From assembly GCA_947647735.1 (NCBI GenBank), contig CANSLJ010000017.1, positions 1-64,000 of the forward strand: 64,000 nucleotides of DNA, in the 5' to 3' direction. The notes beneath the pieces are model-generated. The model saw nothing but the letters and a program-made list of their open reading frames with translations, made no database searches and was not told the origin of the DNA. Below are positions 9,163-17,900 of the stretch, one piece after another. The DNA comes from an uncultured bacterium (GTDB lineage Bacteria > Bacillota > Clostridia > Lachnospirales > Lachnospiraceae). Made by a program: the position numbers and the translations under genes. Each line of letters starts with the position of its first letter. Within the stretch, counting starts at the first letter, position 1.

Positions 9163-9831
9163 TTAATAAAATACATGGCTTCCGATCACAAGGCCTTCCT
9201 TGCTGCCTGCTCTTCTGAAATGCAGTGCGCCGCCTACGTTATCGACTCCCGAGAAAGCCTGTTTTGCGGCTTCCCTGCAGGTATCCTTGATGGTATCATT
9301 CGCCAGCAGGCTTGCAAACAACTGGCTGTCCGCAGGTCCGAACTGATTCGGCTGGTAGATCACCTCTGCGATCGTATTCGGATAATTCGGAGCTTTCACC
9401 CGATTCATGATAACCGCCCCTACCGCAACCTGTCCTTCAAACTCCTGATTTCCGGCCTCGCACTGAATCATCGCCGCCATCATCCGGACTTCCTCACTCC
9501 TTGCCAGAAGCTCTGCCTTGTACGCCTCGATAAGCGCTGCATCATAACCGATAAATTCCTGATACAGGTACCCTTCCGCGCCGTTGCAGCTCACCTTTGT
9601 ATATATTTCTTCATTTTCCACCACTACTGCTATACTGTTTTTTGTGATCGGAGCAACCACTCCTTCGTTACAGTCAGGCAGTACAAAGAGCTTCGTATCT
9701 TCTGTGCAAACAATGTAACTTCCGATCTCATAACTCTGTCCGGCTTTTACATCCTGCTTGTTAACGACCATCAGCGTCAGGCACATTGCCGCGCCCAGAA
9801 CAGCCGTCAGCCATTTCTTACCGTTACACAT
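9163..9831 (-). CDS. Secreted cell-wall hydrolase, SleB/Hydrolase_2 domain
   Basis: This is likely a peptidoglycan-cleaving enzyme related to the spore-cortex lytic protein SleB. The 222-residue protein has an N-terminal signal peptide (hydrophobic about residues 8-22, then NKQDVKAG). A middle SH3-like beta region follows (about 35-95), then a C-terminal Hydrolase_2 domain with MMAAMIQCEAGNQEFEGQVA and VGAVIMNRV; the glutamate in CEAGNQ is the likely catalytic residue. The RBS AAGGAAGG precedes the ATG. Upstream is a WalR-type box (9874-9890), suggesting control by the WalKR wall-stress system rather than by sporulation sigma factors. It is monocistronic, with its own terminator at 9111-9139. 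Confidence 0.88.
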   Translation of the reverse strand: MCNGKKWLTAVLGAAMCLTLMVVNKQDVKAGQSYEIGSYIVCTEDTKLFVLPDCNEGVVAPITKNSIAVVVENEEIYTKVSCNGAEGYLYQEFIGYDAALIEAYKAELLARSEEVRMMAAMIQCEAGNQEFEGQVAVGAVIMNRVKAPNYPNTIAEVIYQPNQFGPADSQLFASLLANDTIKDTCREAAKQAFSGVDNVGGALHFRRAGSKEGLVIGSHVFY

Positions 9832-9873
9832 CTCGATATCCTTCCTTTAGATTTTAATCTTTTTTTATTAACT

Positions 9874-9899
9874 TGTTACAAATATGTTACATTTGTTAC
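9874..9899 (-). promoter_or_regulatory. WalR-type box upstream of the SleB-like hydrolase
   Basis: On the plus strand TGTTAC (9874-9879), five bases, then TGTTAC (9885-9890), with a third TGTTAC at 9894-9899. The complement reads TGTAAC-N5-TGTAAC, which matches the WalR consensus TGTWAH-N5-TGTWAH known from Bacillus and Staphylococcus. It lies 43 to 68 bases upstream of the start codon. The site is read directly; the regulator is inferred. Confidence 0.6.
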
Positions 9900-9965
9900 A
9901 ACCTTATATTAACAAATTATAAACAGATTGTCAAACTTTTAAACGATTTTTTTAAGATATCATTA

Positions 9966-10013
9966 AGAAAAAACCGGAAAAGCGCTTATTTTTGCCTTTC
10001 CGGTTCCTTTTTT
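9966..10013 (-). terminator. Intrinsic terminator of proC
   Basis: AACCGGAAAAGC pairs with GCCTTTCCGGTT, flanked by A-run and T-run on either side, so it could act on both strands. It follows the proC stop by about 25 bases and insulates the hydrolase promoter. Confidence 0.8.
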
Positions 10014-10038
10014 CTCCATCCATCCTGTCGGATTTCCG

Positions 10039-10848
10039 TCACAGTCCTCTCGATCTCTCCGCACAGGCGATCACCGCATCCATCACCGCACCGCGCATGC
10101 CGCCCTTTTCCAGTGTCCTCACACCCTGTATCGTCGTTCCCCCCGGAGAACATACCATATCCTTCAGCTCCTCCGGATGCATGCCGCTCTCCAGCACCAG
10201 TTTCGCACTGCCAAGCACCGCCTGCGCCGCAAACTCCACCGCCTGCTTTCTCGGCATCCCCTCCGCCACCGCGCCGTCCGCCAGCGCTTCGATAAACATA
10301 AACACGAAAGCTGGGGAGGAACCGCTGACACTGCCCACCGTATCCATCAGCCGCTCCGGCACCTCTATCGCTTTCCCGAAACTCGAAAACAGCTTATGGG
10401 CAAACTCTTTTTCCCCCTCACTCACCCTTTCATTCACACAGTATCCTGTACATCCCGCCAGCACCAGCGCTGGCGTATTCGGCATACACCGCACCAGCTT
10501 TATGGTTCTTTTGCCCTCAGAAGCGCCGAACTGCTCCTCTATATATTTTATGGTCTTTCCCGCCGCCACACTGATCACCAGTGTCTCTTCCTTTACCAAA
10601 TCCCTGATCTCCGCGATCACCTCCGGGAAAAACTGGGGCTTTACCGCCAGCACCAGCACATCAGCCTGCTCCGTCACTCTTCTGTTATCCGTACACGCCT
10701 CTATTCCGAATTCCGCCGCTTTTTCTTTCGCCGTTTTTTCCGTCTTTGCGGAACCTATGATATCCTGCTGCGACGCGATCCCCTCCTTTAAGATGCCGCC
10801 GATCACAGCGGATGCCATATTGCCAAGTCCGATAAATCCGAGTTTCAT
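10039..10848 (-). CDS. proC: Pyrroline-5-carboxylate reductase
   Basis: This NAD(P)H-dependent enzyme makes proline from pyrroline-5-carboxylate. The 269-residue protein starts MKLGFIGLGNMASAVIGG, a Rossmann dinucleotide motif, and has the conserved VRCMPNTPALVLAGCTGY segment near residue 120. The C-terminal dimerisation domain has SGSSPAFVFMFIEALADGAV and SPGGTTIQGVRTLE. The start at ATG 10848 has GGGAG seven bases upstream; the frame extends six codons further without support. It is a single-gene unit, divergent from the ECF sigma gene. Confidence 0.95.
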   Translation of the reverse strand: MKLGFIGLGNMASAVIGGILKEGIASQQDIIGSAKTEKTAKEKAAEFGIEACTDNRRVTEQADVLVLAVKPQFFPEVIAEIRDLVKEETLVISVAAGKTIKYIEEQFGASEGKRTIKLVRCMPNTPALVLAGCTGYCVNERVSEGEKEFAHKLFSSFGKAIEVPERLMDTVGSVSGSSPAFVFMFIEALADGAVAEGMPRKQAVEFAAQAVLGSAKLVLESGMHPEELKDMVCSPGGTTIQGVRTLEKGGMRGAVMDAVIACAERSRGL

Positions 10849-10983
10849 GTCTCTCTCCCTTCTCATTTTTCTTTCCGCACTGTCATAAAAAATATATCTT
10901 TCTTATCTTATACCTTTTTTATCCGGAATTCCATCTTTCTTTCCAAAAAACACCCGGTCTACTATAATAAAACAAAAACGATC

Positions 10984-11011
10984 TGTTACATCCCCTGAAA
11001 ACTTCCATATA
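10984..11011 (+). promoter_or_regulatory. Putative ECF-type promoter of the sigma factor gene
   Basis: TGTTACATCC (10984-10993), an 11-base spacer and CCATATA (11005-11011) recur exactly upstream of the next gene at 11570-11597. The two spacers are unrelated in sequence, so the shared boxes are likely -35 and -10 elements read by this ECF sigma factor. The start codon is 20 bases further on. Confidence 0.65.
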
Positions 11012-11030
11012 CAAAGTGGAGGGATTTACT

Positions 11031-11552
11031 ATGCAATTTGAAGAACTATGCAGAGAAAACTATGCCAGGATCTACAACTACATATTAGCCAAAACCGGAA
11101 AACGGGAGGCCGCCGAAGACATCACACAGGATGTCTTCCTGATCGCTTTCCAGAAGGGGGATGCCTTCCTCCTGCACGAAAAGCCCGTCGCCTTTTTATA
11201 TACGACCGCCAGAAATCTGGTGCTGGAATATTACAAACAGGATAAATACACCCTTGTACAGGAAACGGAACCGGAAAGATCAGATATCATTGCCTTTGAG
11301 AGGGAGCCCTACGAGGAACTCTGCCGGCAGAGATCGAACAGCATAAATGAAGAAGCCTGCCGGAAACAGGTTCTCCGGAAACTGAAACCAAAAGAGCGGG
11401 ATCTGTACCGGAAATATTACATAGACAAAAAACCAATGAAAACGATCGCCACAGAATTTCATATGAGCGAGGCGGCAGTCCGCATGAAATACGTGCGCAT
11501 CCGCAGGAAAGTACAGAAGATCGTTGCCGGCATGAATCTGGATGACTTTTAA
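11031..11552 (+). CDS. RNA polymerase sigma factor, ECF subfamily
   Basis: This alternative sigma factor has 173 residues from the ATG at 11031. Region 2 spans about residues 6-75 (FEELCRENYARIYNYILAKTG, then AAEDITQDVFLIAFQ, the DxxQ-type core-binding helix). Region 4 is in the last 60 residues (LKPKERDLYRKYYIDKKPMKTIATEFHMSEAAVRMKYVRIRRKVQ), a helix-turn-helix for -35 recognition. The start is fixed by GTGGAGGG seven bases upstream; a GTG at 11016 is part of the SD. The next gene encodes a one-pass membrane protein likely to be its cognate regulator. Identical promoter boxes before both genes suggest autoregulation. The signal is unknown. Confidence 0.92.
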   Translation: MQFEELCRENYARIYNYILAKTGKREAAEDITQDVFLIAFQKGDAFLLHEKPVAFLYTTARNLVLEYYKQDKYTLVQETEPERSDIIAFEREPYEELCRQRSNSINEEACRKQVLRKLKPKERDLYRKYYIDKKPMKTIATEFHMSEAAVRMKYVRIRRKVQKIVAGMNLDDF

Positions 11553-11569
11553 TCCCTGAAAATTTATCC

Positions 11570-11597
11570 TGTTACATCCGGCTAAAAAAGCCATATA
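11570..11597 (+). promoter_or_regulatory. Putative ECF-type promoter of the membrane partner gene
   Basis: TGTTACATCC (11570-11579), an 11-base spacer and CCATATA (11591-11597), identical in boxes and spacing to the site at 10984-11011. It lies in the 87-base gap after the sigma gene, so the partner can be induced separately from the sigma transcript. Confidence 0.65.
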
Positions 11598-11639
11598 AGG
11601 ATATAAGGTGAGCGCACACCCCCATGAAAGGAGGCACTT

Positions 11640-12647
11640 ATGAACAGTAACAATGCATTGATTACAGAACTGCATCAAAAAATAGATCACTATTTAGAAA
11701 AGGAACAATATGACAAAGCGGAGGAAGCCTGCAAAGACCTCTGCCGCATGCAGGGACTGAAACCGGCGGATCACATGCCGAAGGATTTCCTTTACCGTTT
11801 GAAGCGAAAGGAGCATGAAACCATGAATATAAAGAAACATTCCAGACGGATCTCAGGTATCGCTGCCGCAGCAGCAGTTTCCGTTTTACTGATCGGCGGA
11901 ACCGTCAGTGCCGCCGTACTCTACAACAGAGACGTCCACTTTTCCACAAAGGGACTGGTCACGGCGGAGGACATTCAGGTATCCTACACCGACGAGGAAG
12001 GAAAAACCGCCGATATCGATCTTCCCGAAATGTCCGAGGAGGACGTTACCACCCCGATCTCGGAGGAAAAAGGAACCGCCTCCACTCCCTGGCTCAGCAA
12101 AAAAGTCTGGGATGAAACCTATGCCGTATGGGATTCCGATGACGCCGTAAACTGGACTAAAGGCTATCAGACAACACGTGTTACAGAATATAAGTACGAA
12201 GACTATTTTACTGCGGCGGAAGATGCCGGATTCGATAAGATATTTGACACAAACTACACCGGAGATGTGGGCTATTACAGCAATGAATATCTGCCGGATG
12301 AATCTGATCAGGCGGCCGGCATCGGCTCCACGACAGATCACAACATCACAGGCGAGTTTTCCTGCGGGAGCGGACATTTTTCCATCGACCAGTCGAAACG
12401 CCATATAGATGAAGCCGGAGAAGTATCCGCATCTGCCACGATGGTCATTACCACGACCGGTGAAACACAGAATAAAAGAGAGTATCTGAATGCGGCGGGA
12501 ATTTCCTTTAAACTCAGCGACGATACCGAATCCGGAACTGTCAGGACAACCACGATGTTTACCGGAAACCAGTATGAAACGATCTTACAGTTTACCGGGA
12601 TGAGTGAGGAGGAGATTCATCGGGTGCTGGATGGAATACGAGGTTAG
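11640..12647 (+). CDS. Single-pass membrane protein, probable partner (anti-sigma-like) of the ECF sigma factor
   Basis: The 335-residue protein has a cytoplasmic N-terminal region (about 1-66, helical, highly charged), one transmembrane helix (about 68-92, IAAAAAVSVLLIGGTVSAAVL) and an exported C-terminal domain of about 240 residues rich in Asp, Glu, Thr and Tyr. No zinc-binding HxxxCxxC anti-sigma motif is present, so it is not a classical ZAS protein. Position, topology and shared promoter suggest that it holds or tunes the sigma factor, or is its main output. AGGAGG lies five bases before the ATG. I do not recognise the exported domain. Confidence 0.7.
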   Translation: MNSNNALITELHQKIDHYLEKEQYDKAEEACKDLCRMQGLKPADHMPKDFLYRLKRKEHETMNIKKHSRRISGIAAAAAVSVLLIGGTVSAAVLYNRDVHFSTKGLVTAEDIQVSYTDEEGKTADIDLPEMSEEDVTTPISEEKGTASTPWLSKKVWDETYAVWDSDDAVNWTKGYQTTRVTEYKYEDYFTAAEDAGFDKIFDTNYTGDVGYYSNEYLPDESDQAAGIGSTTDHNITGEFSCGSGHFSIDQSKRHIDEAGEVSASATMVITTTGETQNKREYLNAAGISFKLSDDTESGTVRTTTMFTGNQYETILQFTGMSEEEIHRVLDGIRG

Positions 12648-12651
12648 GCTT

Positions 12652-12682
12652 AAAAACGAGGGCGTGACTGCCCTCGTTTTTT
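12652..12682. terminator. Bidirectional intrinsic terminator between convergent genes
   Basis: AAAAACGAGGGC, a six-base loop and GCCCTCGTTTTTT. The A-run and T-run on opposite sides allow it to end both the ECF unit (plus) and the RNA methyltransferase gene (minus), which ends 13 bases away. Confidence 0.9.
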
Positions 12683-12694
12683 ACTCTTGCTCCT

Positions 12695-13486
12695 TCATTC
12701 TAAGTGAAAATCTCTCCTCTGCCTCGCCGCTTCATAGACAAGCAGTGCTGCGGATACAGCAGCATTCAGGCTTTCCAGTTCCCCCGCCATCGGGATGCGG
12801 ATCCTGACATCAGCCGCCGTCGCAGTTTCTCTGGTTAAACCGTTTCCTTCGTTTCCTATCAGGAAAGCACTGGGATTCCGGTAATTTTCGCTATCGTAAC
12901 ATTCGGAACCCTCCAGATAAGCCGCATATACTTTTATATTTCTGCCCTGCAGGAACCTGATCTCTTTCTGCAGATCATCGGTCCGGTAAAAAGGGACACG
13001 GAACAGGCTTCCCATGGTGGAACGTACCACTTTCGGCTGATAGATGTCCGCACAATCAGGGCTCAGGATCACACCCGTGACGCCCGCTCCCTCCGCAGTC
13101 CGCATGATCGTCCCGAGGTTGCCGGGATCCTGAATATTTTCCAGAAGCAGCAGTAACGGGGATGTCCCAAGCAAATCCTCCCTTTCATATTTCTGCTGTG
13201 TGAGGACCGCCAGAATTCCCTGCGGAGCTTTCGTATCTGACATCTTTCCGAAAACCTGCTCCGAGACCGTTTCATAACCTGTCCGGACAAGTTTTTCTTT
13301 CATCTCTCTGTCGGCATTTTCCAGAAAACGCTCCGTGGCATAGACTTCCCTCACCATAGAATCCGGCGTCTCCCAAAAGAGCCTGCCGCCTTCTATGACG
13401 AACAGACTCTCCTCCCTGCGCAGCCTTGCTTTCTGCTGCAGGGCTGCCACATGTTTGATTTTATCGTTTGCTGCGCTTGTGATCAT
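12695..13486 (-). CDS. SpoU/TrmH-family RNA 2'-O-methyltransferase
   Basis: A SAM-dependent SPOUT enzyme that methylates ribose in rRNA or tRNA. The 263-residue protein has an N-terminal L30e-like substrate-binding domain (about 1-95, starting MITSAANDKIKHVAALQ) and the C-terminal knotted domain. The latter shows motif 1 (LLLENIQDPGNLGTIMRTAEG), motif 2 (FLIGNEGNGL) and motif 3 (RIPMAGELESLNAAVSAALL). The start at ATG 13486 has GGAGAG five bases upstream. The exact target (such as 23S rRNA) cannot be told from sequence. The structured repeat 13506-13631 lies just upstream, between it and pfkA. Confidence 0.92.
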   Translation of the reverse strand: MITSAANDKIKHVAALQQKARLRREESLFVIEGGRLFWETPDSMVREVYATERFLENADREMKEKLVRTGYETVSEQVFGKMSDTKAPQGILAVLTQQKYEREDLLGTSPLLLLLENIQDPGNLGTIMRTAEGAGVTGVILSPDCADIYQPKVVRSTMGSLFRVPFYRTDDLQKEIRFLQGRNIKVYAAYLEGSECYDSENYRNPSAFLIGNEGNGLTRETATAADVRIRIPMAGELESLNAAVSAALLVYEAARQRRDFHLE

Positions 13487-13505
13487 ACACTCTCTCCATA
13501 TATTT

Positions 13506-13631
13506 GCAGTGCTCATCCGAAGAACCTGCGGTCCTTCGGATGTACGGGCTGCGCCCTATCAAAGATATCAAAAGCAGATTTTCTTACATGCAAGCATGAC
13601 GAAAATCTGCTTTCGATATCTTTGGCACTGC
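13506..13631. repeat. Structured intergenic element, copy B (multi-hairpin, closed by GCAGTGC/GCACTGC)
   Basis: The 126-bp element has the same plan as 2260-2384. It has GCAGTGC (13506-13512) with GCACTGC (13625-13631), hairpin CATCCGAAGAACC-TGC-GGTCCTTCGGATG (one mismatch), hairpin GGGC-TGC-GCCC, box TATCAAA, then a long stem AAAGATATC with GATATCTTT and AAAGCAGATTTTC with GAAAATCTGCTTT, capped by CATGCAAGCATG. It begins directly after the pfkA stop codon and ends 20 bases before the methyltransferase start. Flanking bases (ATAT..TTTGCAGTGC) also agree with copy A. Confidence 0.8.
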
Positions 13632-14600
13632 TTAAAGCCTACCGCTCACGTCATAAATATACTGAGGAATCTCCTTCTGCATCTGCAGCGCTTCTTCGAT
13701 ATCGTAATCCTTAAACTCTCCTCTCTGATAAGCCACTACCCTGTTGGACTTTCCTTCACAGAGAATATCCGCCGCATAGGCACCCATAACAGATGCGTAT
13801 ACTCTGTCCTTACAGGTGGGGGAACCGCCCCTCTGCATGTAGCCCAGGATCGTTGCCCTTGTCTCAATGCCGGTAGCCGCCTCGATCCTTCTCGCCATGG
13901 AGGTTGAGTGCCCGATTCCTTCCGCATTGATGATAATATGATGTGTCTTGCCGTGCTTTCTGTTATTGATGATATTATTGATGATGCGCTGTTCATTGTA
14001 ATCATATTTTTCCGGGATCAGAATATCTTCCGCACCGTTGGCGATACCACACCAGAGCGCGATATAACCGGCATTCCTGCCCATAACCTCAATGATACTG
14101 CAGCGCTCATGGGAAGAGGAGGTATCTCTCACCTTATCGATCGCCTGCATCGCCGTATTGATCGCCGTGTCAAAGCCGATCGTGTAATCCGTACAGGCAA
14201 TATCCAGATCGATGGTTCCCGGTATGCCCACCGTATTGATCCCATGACGTGCAAGCGCCTGTGCTCCCCGGTAGGAACCGTCCCCGCCGATCACCACCAG
14301 ACCGTCGATCCCGTGTTTTTCACAGATCTCCGCGCCTTTTGCCTGCCCTTCCTCATATTTAAAATCAGTACAACGGGCTGTCCCCAGGATCGTACCGCCG
14401 CGCTGGATCGTATCAGATACACTGGACCTTTCCAGATCTATGATCTCCTCATTCAAAAGCCCCTGATACCCTTTTTTAATACCCTTAACTTTCACACCAT
14501 TACTAATTGCTTTCCTCACCACCGCGCGAATCGCGGCATTCATCCCCGGCGCATCCCCGCCGCTGGTCAACACCCCTATCGTCTTAATCTCCTTCGACAT
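13632..14600 (-). CDS. pfkA: ATP-dependent 6-phosphofructokinase
   Basis: This is the committed step of glycolysis, fructose 6-phosphate to fructose 1,6-bisphosphate. The 322-residue protein starts MSKEIKTIGVLTSGGDAPGM and has the ATP-site GGDGSYRGA (near residue 100), the catalytic TIDLDIACTDYTIGFDTA segment (near 125-142) with the key Asp, and the fructose 6-phosphate segments ERCSIIEVMGR and GYMQRGGSPT. The Gly in GGDGS is the type associated with ATP, not pyrophosphate, use. The start at ATG 14600 has GGGAGG nine bases upstream; the frame is open 37 codons further but without an SD. It lies downstream of dnaE, separated by a large palindrome. Confidence 0.96.
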   Translation of the reverse strand: MSKEIKTIGVLTSGGDAPGMNAAIRAVVRKAISNGVKVKGIKKGYQGLLNEEIIDLERSSVSDTIQRGGTILGTARCTDFKYEEGQAKGAEICEKHGIDGLVVIGGDGSYRGAQALARHGINTVGIPGTIDLDIACTDYTIGFDTAINTAMQAIDKVRDTSSSHERCSIIEVMGRNAGYIALWCGIANGAEDILIPEKYDYNEQRIINNIINNRKHGKTHHIIINAEGIGHSTSMARRIEAATGIETRATILGYMQRGGSPTCKDRVYASVMGAYAADILCEGKSNRVVAYQRGEFKDYDIEEALQMQKEIPQYIYDVSGRL

Positions 14601-14820
14601 ACGAGCAATCCTCCCGTCCCTGACCGCATTCTTAACAGTCAGCTTTTTATCTGATGCTTTTTTATCATAATCTATTTCTTCCACATTTTCAAGTATTCTT
14701 GTCTTAGTCATTGTAACTATTCAACCTTCGGATTCCTTTAAACCAAAACACTTTCTTACAGACCTTGCTGCAAGCATAAAGTCCTGAACTGAACTGTTAC
14801 CAGTCGTTGCCACAACCTGA

Positions 14821-14956
14821 GGCATGGGGACATATATATCCTGATCAGACTGTAGAAAAACGTCGGCACTTAGCGAGGTCCCTCACGAGCTTAGTGTCCG
14901 CTACGTTTTTCTCCAAGCGAGAGCGCGTCTGAACAGGATATATATGCCCCCATGCC
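14821..14956. repeat. 136-bp nested palindrome between dnaE and pfkA
   Basis: The outer arms are 30 bases each (14821-14850 and 14927-14956) and pair at 28 of 30 positions, starting GGCATGGGG and ending CCCCATGCC. Inside are a second pair, AGAAAAACGT (14854-14863) with ACGTTTTTCT (14903-14912), and a third imperfect stem CGG-CACT-AGC-GAGG with CCTC-GCT-AGTG-CCG. A small AGCGAGAGCGC hairpin sits off-centre. It has no ORF or T-run, so it is not a plain terminator. The rest of the 14601-14981 gap (14601-14820, 14957-14981) shows no further feature that I can support. Confidence 0.8.
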
Positions 14957-14981
14957 GCCGCCCGCCAACACCTCAACACCT

Positions 14982-17900
14982 TTACCTAACCTTCACATTC
15001 TCCTTCTCCAACACCTCTTCCAACGCCCCAAGCAGCCTCTGATCCGCCCGCACATTCTTATTCGCCGGCAGCTTTCTCATCTGCTTCGTCGCTTCTATAT
15101 AATAGATCACCTGATCCGGCCCCTCGGACGCATCCAGAAGCTCCTCCACCTGACGCTGTTTTTCCTGATACGCATCCATATCCGTAAACTTCAGCCACAG
15201 CTTCTTCGGTATCTCATCAAACCCCTCGATCTTCTCACAGATCAGCTTCGCATCCTTATCCTCCTCCGCTGAAACCCTGCCGTAGATAAAGATCTTCTCA
15301 TCCTCCTTCAGCCTGTCCGAATACTTCTCATAACTCTTCGGAAATACGATAACCTCCACGGAACCCACAAGATCCTCCAGCTTGATGAACGCCATCACCT
15401 TTTTATCTTTTGTATACTTGATGGTCTTATCCGCGATCATACCGCCCACCATCACCTTACTGCCGTCCTGCACACTGACTTCGCCGCTCTCCTCCTCCAG
15501 ATAGAACTCTGCGGTCTTCGCCGTGATATGCTTCTCCCAGATATCCTGATATTCCTCCAGCGGATGCCCGCTGACATAGATCCCCAGCACCTCTTTCTCA
15601 AAGGACAGCATCAGCTCCTTCGGATACTCACCCACATCCGGCAGCTTTACATCGAATTCTTCCTTCTGCTCTTCCCCTACCAGATCAAAGAGCGACATCT
15701 GTCCTGCCATATTGTTCTTCTTATCATGCTGAATGCCCTCCATGATCTGCACATAGACACACATAAACTGCTTTCTTGTGCCGCCCAGAGAGTCAAAAGC
15801 CCCCGCTTTGATAAAGTTCTCCATCGCCTTCTTATTGACTTCTCCGGTCATTCTCGTGATGAAGTCCTTGATATTGGTGTACGGACCTCTTTCCTTCCTC
15901 TCCTTCACAAGGGCGTCGATCACAGGCCTTCCCACAGACCGTATCGCCGTGAGGGCGTAACGTATACAGCCGTTCGATACGGAAAACCCGGCTTCTCCCT
16001 CGTTGATATCCGGCGACAGGATCTGAATGCCCATATTCCGGCAGACCAGAATATACTCCGCCACCTTCCCCGCATTATCGATCACAGAGGTAAGAAGCGC
16101 CGCCATAAATTCCACCGGATAGTAATATTTCAGCCACGCCGTCTGATAGGCAACCACAGCATAGCATGCCGCATGGGACTTGTTGAAAGCATATTTGGCG
16201 AAATCCGTCATATCCTCATAGATCTGCTTTGCCACCTGCTCCGAAATCCCTCTCGCCACACAGCCCGGCACCTGCTCCTCCTCATTGCCGTAAATAAAGT
16301 TTTTCCGCTCCTGTTCCATCACATACTGTTTCTTCTTACTCATGGCACGGCGCACAAGGTCGCTCCGCCCCAGCGTATAGCCGCCCAGATCCCGCACGAT
16401 CTGCATCACCTGCTCCTGATATACGATACAGCCGTAAGTCGGCGCAAGGATCGGCTTTAATTCCGGACAGGAATAGGTCACTTCCTCCCCGCTGTTCTTC
16501 CCCTTGATATACTTCGGGATAAAATCCATCGGCCCCGGACGAAACAGGGAGATCCCGGCTATAATATCCTCAAAATTCTGGGGTTTTAACTCTTTCATAA
16601 AGTTCCGCATGCCGCCGCTCTCCAACTGGAACACGCCCTCCGTTTTCCCCGTTCCGATGGCCGCGTATACTTTCTCATCATCAAAACCCAGATGGTCCAT
16701 ATCCGGCTCGCTTCCGGTCTCCTTACCGATCATCCGGCAGGCATTCTGGATCACGCCCAGGTTTCGCAAGCCCAGAAAGTCCATCTTCAGAAGCCCCAGT
16801 TCCTCTATCGTCGTCATCGTAAACTGCGTCACGATGGAACCGTCCTGCGCCCTCGCAAGGGGCACAAAATCCTCCGCCGGCTCCTTACAGATCACCACGC
16901 CGGCGGCATGCATGGACATGTTTCTCGGCAGTCCCTCCAGCCTCCGGCACATATCGATCAGCCGCTTTACCTGCTCGTCGCTCTCATAGAGCTGCTTGAA
17001 TTCACTGTTGATGGAGAGCGCCCTGTCGATCGTGATGTTCAGTTCCCGGGGTATCATCTTGGCAATGGAATCCACATAGGCATAAGGCAGTTCCATCACC
17101 CTGCCCACATCGCGGATCACCGCCTTCGCCGCCATGGTTCCGAAGGTCACGATCTGCACCACCCTGTCGTCCCCGTATTTGTCCCGCACATAATCGATCA
17201 CATCCTGCCTTCCCTCATCCCCGAAATCCACATCTATATCCGGCATGGACACCCGCTCCGGATTCAGGAAACGCTCAAACAAAAGGCCGTATCTGATCGG
17301 ATCGATATCCGTGATCCTCAGACAATAGGAGACAATACTGCCCGCTGCCGAGCCACGCCCCGGGCCTACCGGAATATCATGTTCTCTGGCATAATTGATG
17401 TAATCCCAGACGATCAGGAAATAATCCACATAACCCATCTCCCGGATCACGCCCAGCTCATAGGAAAGCCGCTCATCAAGCCCTTCCCCGCCCTCGGGAT
17501 AGCGCTCTTTCATGCCCTTCTCACAGAGATATTTCAGGTAAGTCCAGGAATCAAATCCTTCCGGCACTTCGTATTTCGGCAGTTTCGTCACGCCGAACTC
17601 AATCTCCACATGGCACCTGTCCGCGATCCGCTGGGTATTTTCCACCGCCTCCCAGGCGTAGGGAAAAAGCCCCTTCATCTCCTCCTCGCTCTTCACATAA
17701 TACTGTCCACCCTCATAGCGCATCCTGTTTTCATCGGAAAGCTTTTTCCCGGTCTGGATGCAGAGCAGGATATCGTGGGGCTCCACATCCTCCGCATAGG
17801 TATAGTGTACGTCGTTGGTGCACACCAGCGGGATATCCAGTTTCCGGGACATCCCGATCAGCGCCGTATTCACCGTGGACTGCGCCGGAATGCCGTGATC

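Noticed and set aside
11640..11840. Zinc-binding anti-sigma domain in the ECF partner
   Set aside because: The two N-terminal cysteines (CKDLC) are not in an HxxxCxxC arrangement, so the protein is called only anti-sigma-like by position and topology.
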